Origin: JAWPMT01 sp965242775
GTDB lineage: Bacteria > Bacteroidota > Bacteroidia > Cytophagales > Cyclobacteriaceae
NCBI GenBank assembly: GCA_965242775.1
Contig: CBDETI010000009.1
Span: 1 to 64,000, forward strand
Reading direction: 5' to 3'
DNA: 64,000 nucleotides
The notes under the pieces are model-generated. The model saw only the letters and a list, made by a program, of their open reading frames with translations. It did not search any database and had not been told where the DNA came from. Position numbers and translations under genes: made by a program. Positions 45,901 through 53,891 of this stretch are shown piece after piece (the stretch's first letter is position 1; the number at the start of each line of letters is the position of its first letter).

Positions 45901-47664
45901 TAGCTCGTTACCACCTAAAATCAAAGAACTAAGCGATGACATGGTGCCGATTTCCGGCGGGATTTCGCCTGTTAGATCATTACCTTGTAGATCAATGCGC
46001 CAAGCGTTGGGCAGATTTGCAATCTGTGCTGGGATAGGGCCGCTAAAGTCATTTTGTCCAAGGCTCAACCGACGGAGGTTTGTAAGTTCGAATAGCACCA
46101 ATGGCAAATTGCCACTTAGATCGTTGTTTAGCATGTTTATTTTCGTAAGACTGGTGCAATTAGACAGGCTGGCAGGAAACGATCCCGTGATATGATTGTT
46201 GGGGAGGTTCAGTTCTTCGAGTTTGTGGAGATCTCCCAATTCTTCATTGAGAGCTCCGGCGAGGTTGTTGTTGATCAGTGACAGTTTTGTGACCCGCCCG
46301 TCCGTCACAGTTACACCATGCCAGCTTTCAAGATCACCACTTAGCCAGTTGGTAGTAGTGGTCCAGTTGGGTCCCCCTGTGGCGTCGTAGAATGCTACCA
46401 GGGCGAGAGAGTCCAACACTCCGGGAAAATCAGTCAAATCATACACTTTCAGCCCGGTATCAGCATTTTCCATGGTCTTGCTTCCACCATGACCGGGTGG
46501 CAGGTATCTTACCTTCTCGAAGACATTGTTGTCCAGGTTTACACTATATACAATCCCGTACCCATCGGACTGTGACGGAGACCCATTCGTTCGGCCAAAG
46601 ATTTGGTTTTCGTGAATCGTCAGAGTACCCATTGGACGTCCTTCTTCCGGGCTGAATTCGTGCAGGACGCTGAAAGTGCCTGTTCCTATTTCAAATTTGA
46701 AAAGGGTACCGGCCCCATCGCCACCATAGGTGGTAGCTCCATACAGGTTGCCAGCTTGGTGAACTGTGATGCCGTAAGGAGAGGAGGGGTTAGAAGGATC
46801 GCCGCTGAAGTCATAGACTTCCGAGTAGGAGAGATCTTGAAGGGAAAAAGAAAATATTCTTCCGGTATCCGTAAGTCCCCAAAGCACATTGTCAGCAATG
46901 ATAAACTTGCTGAAAGAAATGCGTGTAGGTGATTCAACTTCAAAAACTTCTTCCACTAAGTGGGTTTGATGGTTAAATCTGTATATCTCATCGCGATGAC
47001 CGATCCACCAGAAATGGTCATTGGCAAATGCGAAAGTGCTGGTGCCTGCCTGAAATCTATTGTCCGAGTTAAGAGCTGCTTCCTGCTGGTAATCTGTTCC
47101 ATCAAGATTCATGCTATATATATAGCCGTTGAAGGCGCCACTGCTGTGAGTGGCACCCCATATGCGCCCATCTTGTATAATAAGGCTGGACGCTGGTACC
47201 TCATTGCCGGTCTGATCAAACTCATGTAAGATTTGGTACTTCGTACCGTCTGGTTTTACCCGATAGAGCCAGCCGTTTGAATCCTCATCTTCACCTCGAC
47301 TGACCGTACCGTAAAACCATGATCCATGTCTTAGCAGGAAATTTGGTGCACTACCAGATGGTGAAAACTCTATTTCCTTCAGGTACTCGAAATCTGTCAA
47401 CAGGGGCCCTATCTTAAAGGCTTGTAAGGTCGTGTTGCCAGTTAAGCCATAAACTTCTCCGCCCACGTCCAGAAGACTAGCTTGTCCGCTTCCACCCCGA
47501 CTGATTGCATTGGCTTGGTAATTTGAACCGTCATTGCCTATGGAGAAAAGATCCAATACTCCAGTGACACCCCATAGTTCGTCCGCTACTGCTAAAAGGT
47601 TGCCCTCCGGAAAGCGTAAAAGGCCATTGTCGAAACGAATGTTCCACCCTGAAGTCTGTTCCAT
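39940..47664 (-). CDS. Giant LRR/cadherin/T9SS adhesin, larger C-terminal part of a frameshifted gene
   Basis: This 2574-residue frame is the continuation of the gene that begins at 48571; its own first ~13 residues are out of frame with the original. Visible order (this frame): more GloVer-type (TIGR03803-like) repeats (~15-390); three blocks of plant-type LRRs (LTGEIPPEIG-like), starting near 411, 905 and 1336 and each opening with a DSLALVA-YNATGG-NWT module; Ig-like domains between them; a CARDB-like region (~1655-1760); five or more cadherin-like repeats (~1900-2490, each ending VNEAP); and a T9SS type A sorting domain (~2490-2574, FKIYPNPTTGTF). Secreted and surface-anchored by T9SS, a likely adhesin. 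Confidence 0.9.
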   Translation of the reverse strand: MEQTSGWNIRFDNGLLRFPEGNLLAVADELWGVTGVLDLFSIGNDGSNYQANAISRGGSGQASLLDVGGEVYGLTGNTTLQAFKIGPLLTDFEYLKEIEFSPSGSAPNFLLRHGSWFYGTVSRGEDEDSNGWLYRVKPDGTKYQILHEFDQTGNEVPASSLIIQDGRIWGATHSSGAFNGYIYSMNLDGTDYQQEAALNSDNRFQAGTSTFAFANDHFWWIGHRDEIYRFNHQTHLVEEVFEVESPTRISFSKFIIADNVLWGLTDTGRIFSFSLQDLSYSEVYDFSGDPSNPSSPYGITVHQAGNLYGATTYGGDGAGTLFKFEIGTGTFSVLHEFSPEEGRPMGTLTIHENQIFGRTNGSPSQSDGYGIVYSVNLDNNVFEKVRYLPPGHGGSKTMENADTGLKVYDLTDFPGVLDSLALVAFYDATGGPNWTTTTNWLSGDLESWHGVTVTDGRVTKLSLINNNLAGALNEELGDLHKLEELNLPNNHITGSFPASLSNCTSLTKINMLNNDLSGNLPLVLFELTNLRRLSLGQNDFSGPIPAQIANLPNAWRIDLQGNDLTGEIPPEIGTMSSLSSLILGGNELSGTIPPELGNLSSLFNLFLDANNLTGTIPDELGNLSNLGYLYLSQNELSGSIPTALSQLTNLRQLVLYENNLTGEFPSELTSLTLLNEIAIANNSMTGAILDVAVNFPNLSWLAVNGNDFTGSVPQEVGNLTDLSYLILADNNFTGTLPSTMANLVNLQALELQGNQFTGSLPDLTTASNMGRILINDNQFDDLPDLTSLTNLSRLEVENNNFTFEDILPNASVLTSYHPQNRTDNEEVVALADGASHSMSVTDLSTGNVYQWYHEDSAIPGATSASYNLVNFQLADMGDYTCEITNPGAPDLTLVRNAITIVPEPAVQDSLALVAFYHSTNGDDWTNNSNWLTGDLDTWFGVTVESGRVTELMLNENGVSNNGNNLTGEIPSEIGDLTALRTLWLDANRIGGILPKEVGNLSSLEHLLLEYNDIGGSIPSTITQLSNLKILALRGNLLTGRIPPDIGNLQELRNLRLGTDGTNNYRNNLTGGLPAGLWTLPELGELHLSNNQYLVQGPLPAEIGNLTNLGELICNEVGLQGELPATLGNLTKLGTLQMEDNSLTGQLPSSFGKLVNLTWVELRGNQFSGNLPSGFGNLHKLGHFGIEGSNITGTFYILPSLNSVDIRGNNFDKIVLQGGASPTSLLIGDNKFTFADLESLSSIITNAESQKKFGESSSINLQEGDDLSLSPLTEFGFNDTYQWKKDNVNLPGKTHATLSINDVTTMDQGSYQLQVTNSLFPSQKITSFQIQVNIGPLPRDLDSLALVALYNATGGQNWTNNTGWLAGTLDTWFGITLKNDRVAEIHLGNNTGNNLVGSIPAEIGDLNQLTFLDLSDNGELSGPLPREIGKLEDLRILFISECSLTGAIPPEIGQLRSLTSLSLAINNISGLIPPEIGDLPLLTSLTLFANNLTGAIPPELGNLTQLTFMSLTLNDLSGTVPSTFQNFTSIRSLRLHGNNLTEFPDLSNISTDPNYKLTLHNNRLGFNSLEPHSQVVTNLAQQAFGTPEIIRDKIGNSVTLAPALPSPGTADQYQWQKDGLDIAGATNKTLVITNLSNADKGTYKLIISSSLVNGTTLQSHPIEVQIAYDTDVAITGFIDLTTQESAPKQVTVTLQNQAEAMEEDFLLELLVDNVVVESVTISQTLEVNKILPYTFSEIVDFGSSTLTEIEVRHHLSTDQNPINDSLFVVVANTPFVGEFLFEQQPSSGGFGNLFFDSDSFQGTIEYVDSDTRLLRFSVYEHLQDKSFRDFYFDFGDGEVVFQDNQGIGTGCGPELLFGAGDSSGTFTEGDYSEFTLVIKEDVENTCGARGDRIFKVTRINRTPESINLSTTSIHENQDAGSTVSSIETTDSDYGENFTYILSGADMASFEIGGTHNNELLSVGTFDYETRTSYDITITSTDGAGESVSEDFTISIENVNEAPENISIDASSFPEDIASGSSVTTMSATDPEGHDMTFSLSGTDANAFEIGGTDNDELVTSQAFDYEAESTYEITITASNNDGTSSSEDFTLTVENVNEAPEDIELSTSSFPEDIASGSSVTTISATDPEDQDITFSIFGTDAVAFDIGGMDRNELLTNQLFDYETDSIFEITLTATDSDGATTSEDFTLLIENVNEAPDTVTVSGTSFAENLTLSTSIATITASDPENQDVIFSLSGQDSLSFQIGGVNNDELLTNQHFDYETDSTFAITLTATDTDGESTSMGFTLNITDINEAPDSLSITANAIEENAAMGTIVGTFSSVDPEGLDITYSLRAGLDSAAFSVAGDQLLSTRIFDFESKTNYAVIITAADPAGLTITDTLDILVVNVNEAPTNVALSNYAIDESEVASTIIGTFSSVDPDGDQTTYTLVTDTAGYFGISGDELQLATNVDLTDTTTFGITVEAADDSGLTLEKDFEIMIYARDESTEEPLGVAIVQDFKIYPNPTTGTFQLQVSNYEQGSLRLSDLTGREIPVQLTQKGNTVTIDLLTAKAGIYLLEFRADNRWFRKRISVIRH
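41283..41640 (-). repeat. Near-identical 64-base segments in successive cadherin repeats
   Basis: Segments 41283-41346 and 41577-41640 agree at 63 of 64 bases, 294 bases (98 codons) apart, inside the cadherin-like repeat region. This marks a recent tandem duplication or gene conversion of repeat units. Confidence 0.8.
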
Positions 47665-48571
47665 CCTCTTGGATGCTGTAAATGGTCCCGAAGACTTGCG
47701 TTCCGTCCAAAAACAAATCCAAATCCTTTGTCGTGCCCCATAGGCGACCCCCAGAAGGGGTCAGCCCTGAACGTGGCTGAGATCCTTCCGCACCCACAAA
47801 ATCATGCAAAATTTGAAAATTTTGCCCGTCTGCGTCTATTTGAAAGATAGTTCCATGAGAGTTGGCTGCTTGCCAAATTCCTCGCTCGGTGGTACCCAAT
47901 AGTTTTCCGTTGACAGCTGCAAGGCGCCCAAACGGATTGGCACCTGTGTTGGTAGAGAACTCGTGAATAACTGACAGCAAACCTGTAGCTGGATCCACTT
48001 TAAAAATGGTTCCCCTATTAGAGGTTCCACCCCTGTTGGTGGTGCCATAAAGGAGCCCGTCCAGTAATATGAGCCCAGATTTCGGGAGGCTAATGCCCTC
48101 ATTTTGCATATCCAGCCTTTTCACAAAATCATCCGTGTCCGGATCATAGCTAAAGAGTACACCATCGTCCCCGGTTCCTCCATTTTGGGTTACTCCCCAA
48201 ATTTTTCCACCATACATTAGTAGCTGACCATTTGGGTTTCTTCCATCTGGGCCAGAGAAACTGTGTAATACCTCATAGTTTGATCCATTGAGGTCTAGAG
48301 AAAACAGAACTCCCAAGCCATGAAAACCTCCTTTGGAAGTAGTGCCATAGAGTTTTCCACCATGGTGACTCATGGAGAAAAGTGGATTGTGCTCGTAAAT
48401 AAAGTTTAAGGTCCTTTGGGTGGTTTGGTCCTGCGGATCCAGTGTAAACATGACACCCCCGGACTCTCCAGTGATGCCCGCAAATCGAATATCCTGGCCC
48501 CATACTTCCTTTGGAAGGCAGACAGCGGCACACAAAAGAAGGATTGGCAATACGTATTGCAATCTTCCCAT
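47531..48571 (-). CDS. Giant adhesin, N-terminal part before the frameshift
   Basis: ATG 48571 opens a signal peptide (MGRLQYVLPILLLCAAVCLP), then GloVer-type repeats, as in GGKLYGTTSKGGFHGLGVLF. The frame reads sensibly to VEHSF, then turns to nonsense (RQWPFTLSGG) until the stop at 47531. Deleting one T of the minus-strand TTT (plus strand AAA, 47633-47635) restores HSFDNGLLRFPEGN and joins the 39940-47664 frame into one 2876-residue protein. The frame is also open upstream to 48637, but those residues are not needed. Frameshift real or sequencing error is undecided. The sucD terminator lies just upstream. Confidence 0.85.
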   Translation of the reverse strand: MGRLQYVLPILLLCAAVCLPKEVWGQDIRFAGITGESGGVMFTLDPQDQTTQRTLNFIYEHNPLFSMSHHGGKLYGTTSKGGFHGLGVLFSLDLNGSNYEVLHSFSGPDGRNPNGQLLMYGGKIWGVTQNGGTGDDGVLFSYDPDTDDFVKRLDMQNEGISLPKSGLILLDGLLYGTTNRGGTSNRGTIFKVDPATGLLSVIHEFSTNTGANPFGRLAAVNGKLLGTTERGIWQAANSHGTIFQIDADGQNFQILHDFVGAEGSQPRSGLTPSGGRLWGTTKDLDLFLDGTQVFGTIYSIQEDGTDFRVEHSFRQWPFTLSGGQPFSSSGRTMGCHWSIGSFLHRQ

Positions 48572-48600
48572 ATCTGGTTTTTGTTGTTTTGGGTTTTGCA

Positions 48601-48634
48601 AAATAAAAAAGCCCCTTTCCAAATGAAAGAGGCT
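48601..48634 (-). terminator. Rho-independent terminator of sucD
   Basis: On the minus strand AGCCTCTTTC, short loop, GAAAGGGGCT (10 bp with one G-T pair) then TTTTTTATTT, about 25 bases after the sucD stop. Confidence 0.88.
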
Positions 48635-48658
48635 CAATATTTTTCTAACGTTGGTCTT

Positions 48659-49531
48659 CTAGGCGAGTACCTTGGCGATTGTCTCACCAATATCAGCGGG
48701 TGATTTCACAACGCTCAGTCCACATGCCTCCATGATCCGCATTTTAGCCTCTGCTGTGTCGTCTTTACCACCGATGATCGCGCCAGCATGGCCCATTCTT
48801 CTACCTGGAGGTGCTGTCTGACCTGCGATAAATCCAACCACAGGTTTTTTGTTGCCATTTTCCTGGATCCAACGAGCAGCATCGGCTTCATACTGACCAC
48901 CTATTTCGCCAATCATTACAATGGCGTCTGTCTCGTCATCTTCCATCAACAGTTGGACAGCTTCTTTTGTAGAGGTACCAATGATTGGGTCACCGCCTAT
49001 TCCTATAGCGGTGGAGATCCCATAACCGGCTTTGACTACCTGATCGGCAGCTTCATAAGTAAGTGTTCCTGATTTTGACACAATACCCACCCGGCCTTTA
49101 TTGAAAACAAACCCTGGCATAATCCCAACTTTGGCTTCTTCCGGGGTAATTACTCCGGGACAATTAGGCCCAACCAGCGTAGCTCCTTTCGACTTAGCAT
49201 AAGGCTTCGCTACCATCATGTCTTTAACCGGTATACCTTCGGTGATCGTCACGATGACTTTGATCCCTGCGTCTGCTGCTTCCATAATTGCATCGGCTGC
49301 AAAAGCCGGAGGTACGAAAATGATGGTTACATCTGCTCCTGTTTTGTCCACTGCTTCTTTCACCGTGTTGAAAACGGGCTTGTCCAGATGGTTTTGACCG
49401 CCCTTGCCGGGGGTGACACCTCCCACGACATTGGAGCCATATTCTATCATTTGTGAGGCATGAAATGTGCCTTCAGATCCTGTGAAACCTTGAACAATGA
49501 TCTTGGAGTCCTTATTGACGAGTACACTCAT
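48659..49531 (-). CDS. sucD: Succinyl-CoA synthetase alpha subunit
   Basis: The 290-residue alpha subunit of ADP- or GDP-forming succinyl-CoA synthetase, a TCA-cycle enzyme making ATP/GTP from succinyl-CoA. Landmarks: CoA-binding FTGSEGTFHASQM, LVGPNCPGVITP, the GKSGTLTYE-like VSKSGTLTYEAADQ, and phospho-His248 in RRMGHAGAIIGG. Length is normal. The beta subunit sucC is not adjacent, so it is encoded elsewhere. It has its own exact promoter upstream and terminator downstream. Confidence 0.97.
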   Translation of the reverse strand: MSVLVNKDSKIIVQGFTGSEGTFHASQMIEYGSNVVGGVTPGKGGQNHLDKPVFNTVKEAVDKTGADVTIIFVPPAFAADAIMEAADAGIKVIVTITEGIPVKDMMVAKPYAKSKGATLVGPNCPGVITPEEAKVGIMPGFVFNKGRVGIVSKSGTLTYEAADQVVKAGYGISTAIGIGGDPIIGTSTKEAVQLLMEDDETDAIVMIGEIGGQYEADAARWIQENGNKKPVVGFIAGQTAPPGRRMGHAGAIIGGKDDTAEAKMRIMEACGLSVVKSPADIGETIAKVLA

Positions 49532-49557
49532 AGGGGTAACGTTATTCTTACGTGCTG

Positions 49558-49587
49558 CAAAAATAGACGGAAAAAATCCGGTTGCAA
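49558..49587 (-). promoter_or_regulatory. Bacteroidota-type promoter of sucD
   Basis: On the minus strand TTG (49587-49585), 19-base spacer and TATTTTTG (49565-49558): an exact TTG-N19-TAnnTTTG, 27 bases before ATG 49531. Confidence 0.8.
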
Positions 49588-49720
49588 CCTTTCCATTTTA
49601 AAATTGGAAGAGGAGGTAAACATAAGGTGTACAAGGTGGATTTGGCAGGAATTTAAAGTCTGACAAGTATCTATTTGCCGTATTGATTTCTGAACCGAAT
49701 AAATCAAACACCGAAAGAAA

Positions 49721-50572
49721 ATGGAAAAGATCAAGATTAATGCCGAGGATAATTTCCAACTCGCCGCCACTTTTTTTGAAAGTGAATCACCTTCGCATGA
49801 GGTGATCGTTATTGCTCCTGCGACTGCAGCTTCCCAGCTATACTATAAAAGCTATGCACGATACATGGCAAAGGAGCGCCGAATGAATGTATTGACCTTT
49901 GATTACCGGGGCGTGGGGGAGTCCTTGCCTGGCGATATCAAGACATTCGATGCTTCTATGAGTGACTGGGGATTTAAAGACCTCAAAGCTGCCATCAATT
50001 GGGCCTATGACAAAGGGTATACAGTATATCTGTTGGGGCATAGTATCGCAGGGCAATTGTTTCCGTTCACCCAAAGTGCTAACAAAGTATGTGCTTCCTA
50101 TTTTATTGGATCGCAGACAGCATCGATGCACTTCTGGGAAGGAAAAGAAAAATTGCAGGTCATGCTCTTCTGGAGATTTGTGCTTCCTCTTTTGACGAAG
50201 CTATATGGTTACCTGCCTGGTTGGTCACTGGGAGCTCAAACACCCCTTCCCAAAGGAGTAGCCAGGGAATGGCAAACCTGGGGCCTTCACAAAGACGGAG
50301 CAATCCAGGGAATGTCAGAACTACAAGAAATGTATACTCAAGTAAGAGGCAATATTCATTTCCTTGATATAGGCGATGATAAACTACTCGCACCGCGCAA
50401 CGCTACGGAGCAACTGATGTGGAGATACTTCTCGGCGAGGACTACCCTCGAATCAGTGTATCCGGAGGATATTGGAGTGGAAGAGATCGGGCACTTTGGA
50501 TTTTTTCAATCGGATTTCAAATCCACGCTATGGGATAAACCGCTCGATTACTTCCGCACCATGTCCTGCTAG
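49721..50572 (+). CDS. Alpha/beta hydrolase
   Basis: A 283-residue alpha/beta-fold hydrolase with nucleophile Ser108 in LLGHSIAGQLF, a strand-turn before it (LTFDYRGVGES) and a probable His near EEIGHFGFF; the acid is likely Asp in FLDIGDDKLLAPRNA. No signal peptide. It resembles serine-aminopeptidase/monoglyceride-lipase-type hydrolases; substrate unknown. Single gene, followed by a terminator. Confidence 0.85.
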   Translation: MEKIKINAEDNFQLAATFFESESPSHEVIVIAPATAASQLYYKSYARYMAKERRMNVLTFDYRGVGESLPGDIKTFDASMSDWGFKDLKAAINWAYDKGYTVYLLGHSIAGQLFPFTQSANKVCASYFIGSQTASMHFWEGKEKLQVMLFWRFVLPLLTKLYGYLPGWSLGAQTPLPKGVAREWQTWGLHKDGAIQGMSELQEMYTQVRGNIHFLDIGDDKLLAPRNATEQLMWRYFSARTTLESVYPEDIGVEEIGHFGFFQSDFKSTLWDKPLDYFRTMSC

Positions 50573-50603
50573 AACTTTTTTGTACTAAGATGATTGGTTG
50601 TGG

Positions 50604-50639
50604 AGAGGTGTTCGCTTAAAGTGGATACCTCTTTTTTTG
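50604..50639 (+). terminator. Probable terminator after the alpha/beta hydrolase
   Basis: AGAGGT (50604-50609) pairs with ACCTCT (50627-50632) around a 17-base loop, followed by a run of seven T. Confidence 0.55.
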
Positions 50640-50704
50640 TACTTACAATCAGCGTGATTGCTACATTGGTTGCGTCAATATCAACCCTTTCATAACTTGC
50701 TGCT

Positions 50705-51820
50705 ATGCTGAGTTTCTGGGAAAAAAAGTCATTCATTCAGTACGATATCATCATTGTCGGGGCAGGGATCACCGGCCTTTCCACCGCGGCTTCGTTAAAG
50801 GAAAAGGCCCCAAACCTGAATGTTTTGGTGTTGGAAAGGGGTCTGTTGCCAACTGGTGCCAGTACCAAAAACGCCGGGTTCGCTTGCTTCGGAAGCTTGA
50901 CCGAGCTTTTGGGGGATATTGATGCCATGGGCGAAGGGCGTATGTTGCAATTGGTTGAGAAAAGATGGCTGGGGCTGCAGAAAGCCAGGGACCGACTGGG
51001 GAATGAGGCTATTGACCTGAGAATTGAGGGTGGGCATGAGCTTTTAGCGGGATCCCAACTTACCAGCTTGGACCGGCTATCCAAGGTGAATGACCTATTG
51101 CGTCCAATCTTGGGGATGGAGGTATTTCAGGATCGATCCGAATTAATTCATGCATATGGTTTTGGTCGGTGTGAGAAACTCATCTACAATGGACTTGAAG
51201 GACAACTGGATACAGGCAAGTTGATGACTGCTCTTTGGACCTATTGCAACAAGCTGGGGGTGAAAGTAGTTACGGGGGCGGAAGTGAATAGTTGGGGTAC
51301 TGAAAAAGAGGATTCGCATTGGGTTCAAGCCGGTCAGTTTCGATTTGAAGCCAGGTCGTTGGTCTTTTGTACCAATGCCTTTTCTTCGCCGCTATTTGAT
51401 GTAGACCTGCGTCCAGGGAGAGGCATAGTCCTGGCCGTTCAGCCAGAGGAGCCGCTTTCATTTCAGGGCACGTTCCATTATGACGAGGGTTATTATTATT
51501 TCAGGGACTTCTACGGGAAGCTGATTTTTGGTGGAGGCAGAAACCTAGATCTGCAGGGAGAGGAGACGCTCATTTTTGATGTTAATCAGCAAATCCGGAA
51601 TCGACTCATCGAGGACCTGCAAACGCGGATATTGCCTAATCGCGAATTCCGGGTGGAGCAGGAATGGTCAGGGATCATGGCTTTTGGGGACACGAAAGAA
51701 CCGGTGGTTCGCGAACTGACTGCCGGTGTTTTTGCTGGTGTCCGGCTGGGTGGTATGGGAGTTGCCGTGGGTAGTATGGTGGGTGAAGAGTTGGCTGGGA
51801 TGGTCCTAAAGGCGGTTTAA
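50705..51820 (+). CDS. FAD-dependent amino-acid-oxidase-type oxidoreductase
   Basis: A 371-residue DAO-superfamily flavoprotein: FAD-binding Rossmann motif IIIVGAGITGLSTAASL at the N-terminus, the substrate-side TGASTKNAGFACFGS, and the late FAD motif ending in GVRLGGMGVAVGSMVGEELA. Members oxidise amino acids or glycine-like amines; the substrate is not known. It precedes the NhaC gene by 41 bases. Confidence 0.88.
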   Translation: MLSFWEKKSFIQYDIIIVGAGITGLSTAASLKEKAPNLNVLVLERGLLPTGASTKNAGFACFGSLTELLGDIDAMGEGRMLQLVEKRWLGLQKARDRLGNEAIDLRIEGGHELLAGSQLTSLDRLSKVNDLLRPILGMEVFQDRSELIHAYGFGRCEKLIYNGLEGQLDTGKLMTALWTYCNKLGVKVVTGAEVNSWGTEKEDSHWVQAGQFRFEARSLVFCTNAFSSPLFDVDLRPGRGIVLAVQPEEPLSFQGTFHYDEGYYYFRDFYGKLIFGGGRNLDLQGEETLIFDVNQQIRNRLIEDLQTRILPNREFRVEQEWSGIMAFGDTKEPVVRELTAGVFAGVRLGGMGVAVGSMVGEELAGMVLKAV

Positions 51821-51861
51821 ATTAAATTTGGCTATCTTTCGATTTGGCTAAAAATTTTTTC

Positions 51862-53307
51862 ATGACCCAGAAGCGCGAGCCGTCGCTGTTGCAGGCTTTT
51901 ATCCCCATCATTTTCCTGATCATTCTCCTTTCTATTAATGTTTACATCTTCAAAGACAGTGCCCTGGATGGCTCCAATCAAATTGTACTGGTGCTGTCTG
52001 CTGCCGTCGCTTCTATAGTTGCCAGCCGAATTGGATTTGAGTGGAAAGAGATCCGGGAAGGAGTGGTCAAGAGTATCAGTTCAGCCATGACTTCCATGTT
52101 GATCCTGCTTTTGATTGGTTCCCTGGCTGGCACCTGGCTACTCAGTGGCGTAGTTCCGGCAATGATCTATTACGGCCTTCAGGTGCTTAATCCAGCTATT
52201 TTCCTATTTGCAGCCTGTGTCGTGTGTTCGGTGGTTTCGATTGCCACAGGAAGTAGCTGGACTACCGCTGCCACAGTGGGTATTGCGCTCATTGGTATCG
52301 GCAAAGCCTTAGGGATTTCCGAGGGATTGGTCGCCGGTGCCATACTGTCTGGAGCGTATTTCGGGGACAAACTTTCCCCGCTTTCTGATACGACGAATTT
52401 GGCTCCCGCCATGGCTGGGACGGATCTGTTTACTCATATCCGGTACATGACATTAACGACAGTGCCTTCCATTAGTATTGCACTGCTTCTCTTCCTAATC
52501 ATTGGTTTGACCCTGGATACCAGCGCCACGGCGATGGACACAGAAGTGATCTTAACGGCCATTTCAGATAAATTTTATATTTCAGGATGGCTGTTTGTCG
52601 TACCTGCGGTGGTAGTTTTCTTAATTGTGAAAAAGATTCCGGCGATACCTGCACTATTGGCTGGAACACTCCTTGGAGGTGTCTTTGCTTTTATATTCCA
52701 GCCTGCCTTAATTCCGGAAGTAGCCGGTGTAAGTGGAGCCAAGGGAATGTACGTTGGCCTCATGAAGTCACTCTACGGTGAAATTTCGATTACGACCAGC
52801 AATGATATGGTCAATGAACTGCTGTCCTCTGGAGGTATGTATGGTATGCTTAATACCGTCTGGTTGATCCTCTGCGCGATGATTTTCGGAGGCGTCATGG
52901 AGAAAGCCGGATTCCTAAAGGTAATTGCTGCCGCGATCCTAAGGTTAGTAAGCTCGACAGGCAGCTTGGTTTCGTCCACCGTTGGTTCCTGCTTATTTTT
53001 CAATATAACTGCTTCAGATCAGTACTTAGCCATTGTGGTGCCTGGCCGGATGTATGCTGATATTTACAAGGAAAAGGGACTGGCACCTGAAAACCTGAGT
53101 CGGTCGTTGGAAGATTCCGGAACCGTCACCTCCGTGTTAGTTCCTTGGAATACCTGTGGTGCCTACCACAGCACGGTGCTGGGGGTTTCGACGCTTACCT
53201 ATTTACCATTCTGTTTCTTCAATATTATCAGCCCCTTCATGACCATCTTTTTTGCTTATGCAGGCATCAAGATTCGAAAGCTGACAGAATCCCGGCAGGC
53301 GGCCTGA
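51862..53307 (+). CDS. nhaC: Na+/H+ antiporter, NhaC family
   Basis: A 481-residue membrane protein with about eleven helices. Family features include SIATGSSWTTAATVGIAL, AYFGDKLSPLSDTTNLAPA and LFFNITASDQYLAIVVPG. It exchanges cytoplasmic Na+ for external H+. The frame opens at TTG 51844, but ATG 51862 is likelier. The stop overlaps the next start (TGATG), linking it to the exonuclease gene. Confidence 0.93.
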   Translation: MTQKREPSLLQAFIPIIFLIILLSINVYIFKDSALDGSNQIVLVLSAAVASIVASRIGFEWKEIREGVVKSISSAMTSMLILLLIGSLAGTWLLSGVVPAMIYYGLQVLNPAIFLFAACVVCSVVSIATGSSWTTAATVGIALIGIGKALGISEGLVAGAILSGAYFGDKLSPLSDTTNLAPAMAGTDLFTHIRYMTLTTVPSISIALLLFLIIGLTLDTSATAMDTEVILTAISDKFYISGWLFVVPAVVVFLIVKKIPAIPALLAGTLLGGVFAFIFQPALIPEVAGVSGAKGMYVGLMKSLYGEISITTSNDMVNELLSSGGMYGMLNTVWLILCAMIFGGVMEKAGFLKVIAAAILRLVSSTGSLVSSTVGSCLFFNITASDQYLAIVVPGRMYADIYKEKGLAPENLSRSLEDSGTVTSVLVPWNTCGAYHSTVLGVSTLTYLPFCFFNIISPFMTIFFAYAGIKIRKLTESRQAA

Positions 53308-53891
53308 TGTATAAGGAAAGTATTACCAACGAAGAATTAAAGCTGCTCCCTCTTGTTAGATTTCAGGGGGAAATCCGCCTTATAGATGAGCGCGAGGCAG
53401 CCAAACGCGCTATTCGGACCTTGCGACAACACGCAGTGCTCGGCTTTGATACAGAGAAAAAACCCACCTTCGTCAAAGGACAGTATCACCATACGGCACT
53501 CATTCAATTAAGTACTGTTGAGGAGGCGTTCCTGTTCAGGATAAACAAAATGGGATTTACCTCGGAGTTAGTGGATTTCATGTCGGATGATCAGGTATTG
53601 AAAGTAGGTATTAGCATAGCCGATGATATCAAAGCCTTGCAGCGGATGTCTCCTTTTCAGGCAAAGGGGTTCGTAGAACTTAATGATGCCGTTGCCCAAG
53701 TCGGTATTGGCGTTATGGGCGTACGTAAACTGGCAGGTATTTTCCTTGGGGGCAGGATTTCCAAAAATCAGCAAACGTCAAACTGGGAAAACGAAAAACT
53801 CACCCAAGCACAACAAACTTACGCCGCTACTGATGCCTGGGTATGCTCCATGATCCACGAGGATCTTGAGCGAAAGGGCTATTTAAGCTGA
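53307..53891 (+). CDS. 3'-5' exonuclease (DEDD family, RNase D/WRN-like)
   Basis: A 194-residue DEDDy exonuclease domain: motif I LGFDTEKKPTF (Asp48, Glu50), motif II with KVGISIADDIKAL (Asp near 107) and motif III AATDAWV with Tyr and Asp. It removes nucleotides from 3' ends of DNA or RNA. ATG 53307 overlaps the NhaC stop by one base; an earlier in-frame start within nhaC at 53145 is a shadow of that gene. Overlaps the convergent HD gene by 13 bases. Confidence 0.88.
   Translation: MYKESITNEELKLLPLVRFQGEIRLIDEREAAKRAIRTLRQHAVLGFDTEKKPTFVKGQYHHTALIQLSTVEEAFLFRINKMGFTSELVDFMSDDQVLKVGISIADDIKALQRMSPFQAKGFVELNDAVAQVGIGVMGVRKLAGIFLGGRISKNQQTSNWENEKLTQAQQTYAATDAWVCSMIHEDLERKGYLS

Noticed and set aside
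53145..53306. Longer N-terminus for the exonuclease
   Set aside because: It would lie inside nhaC; ATG 53307 gives the normal exonuclease start and a TGATG coupling.
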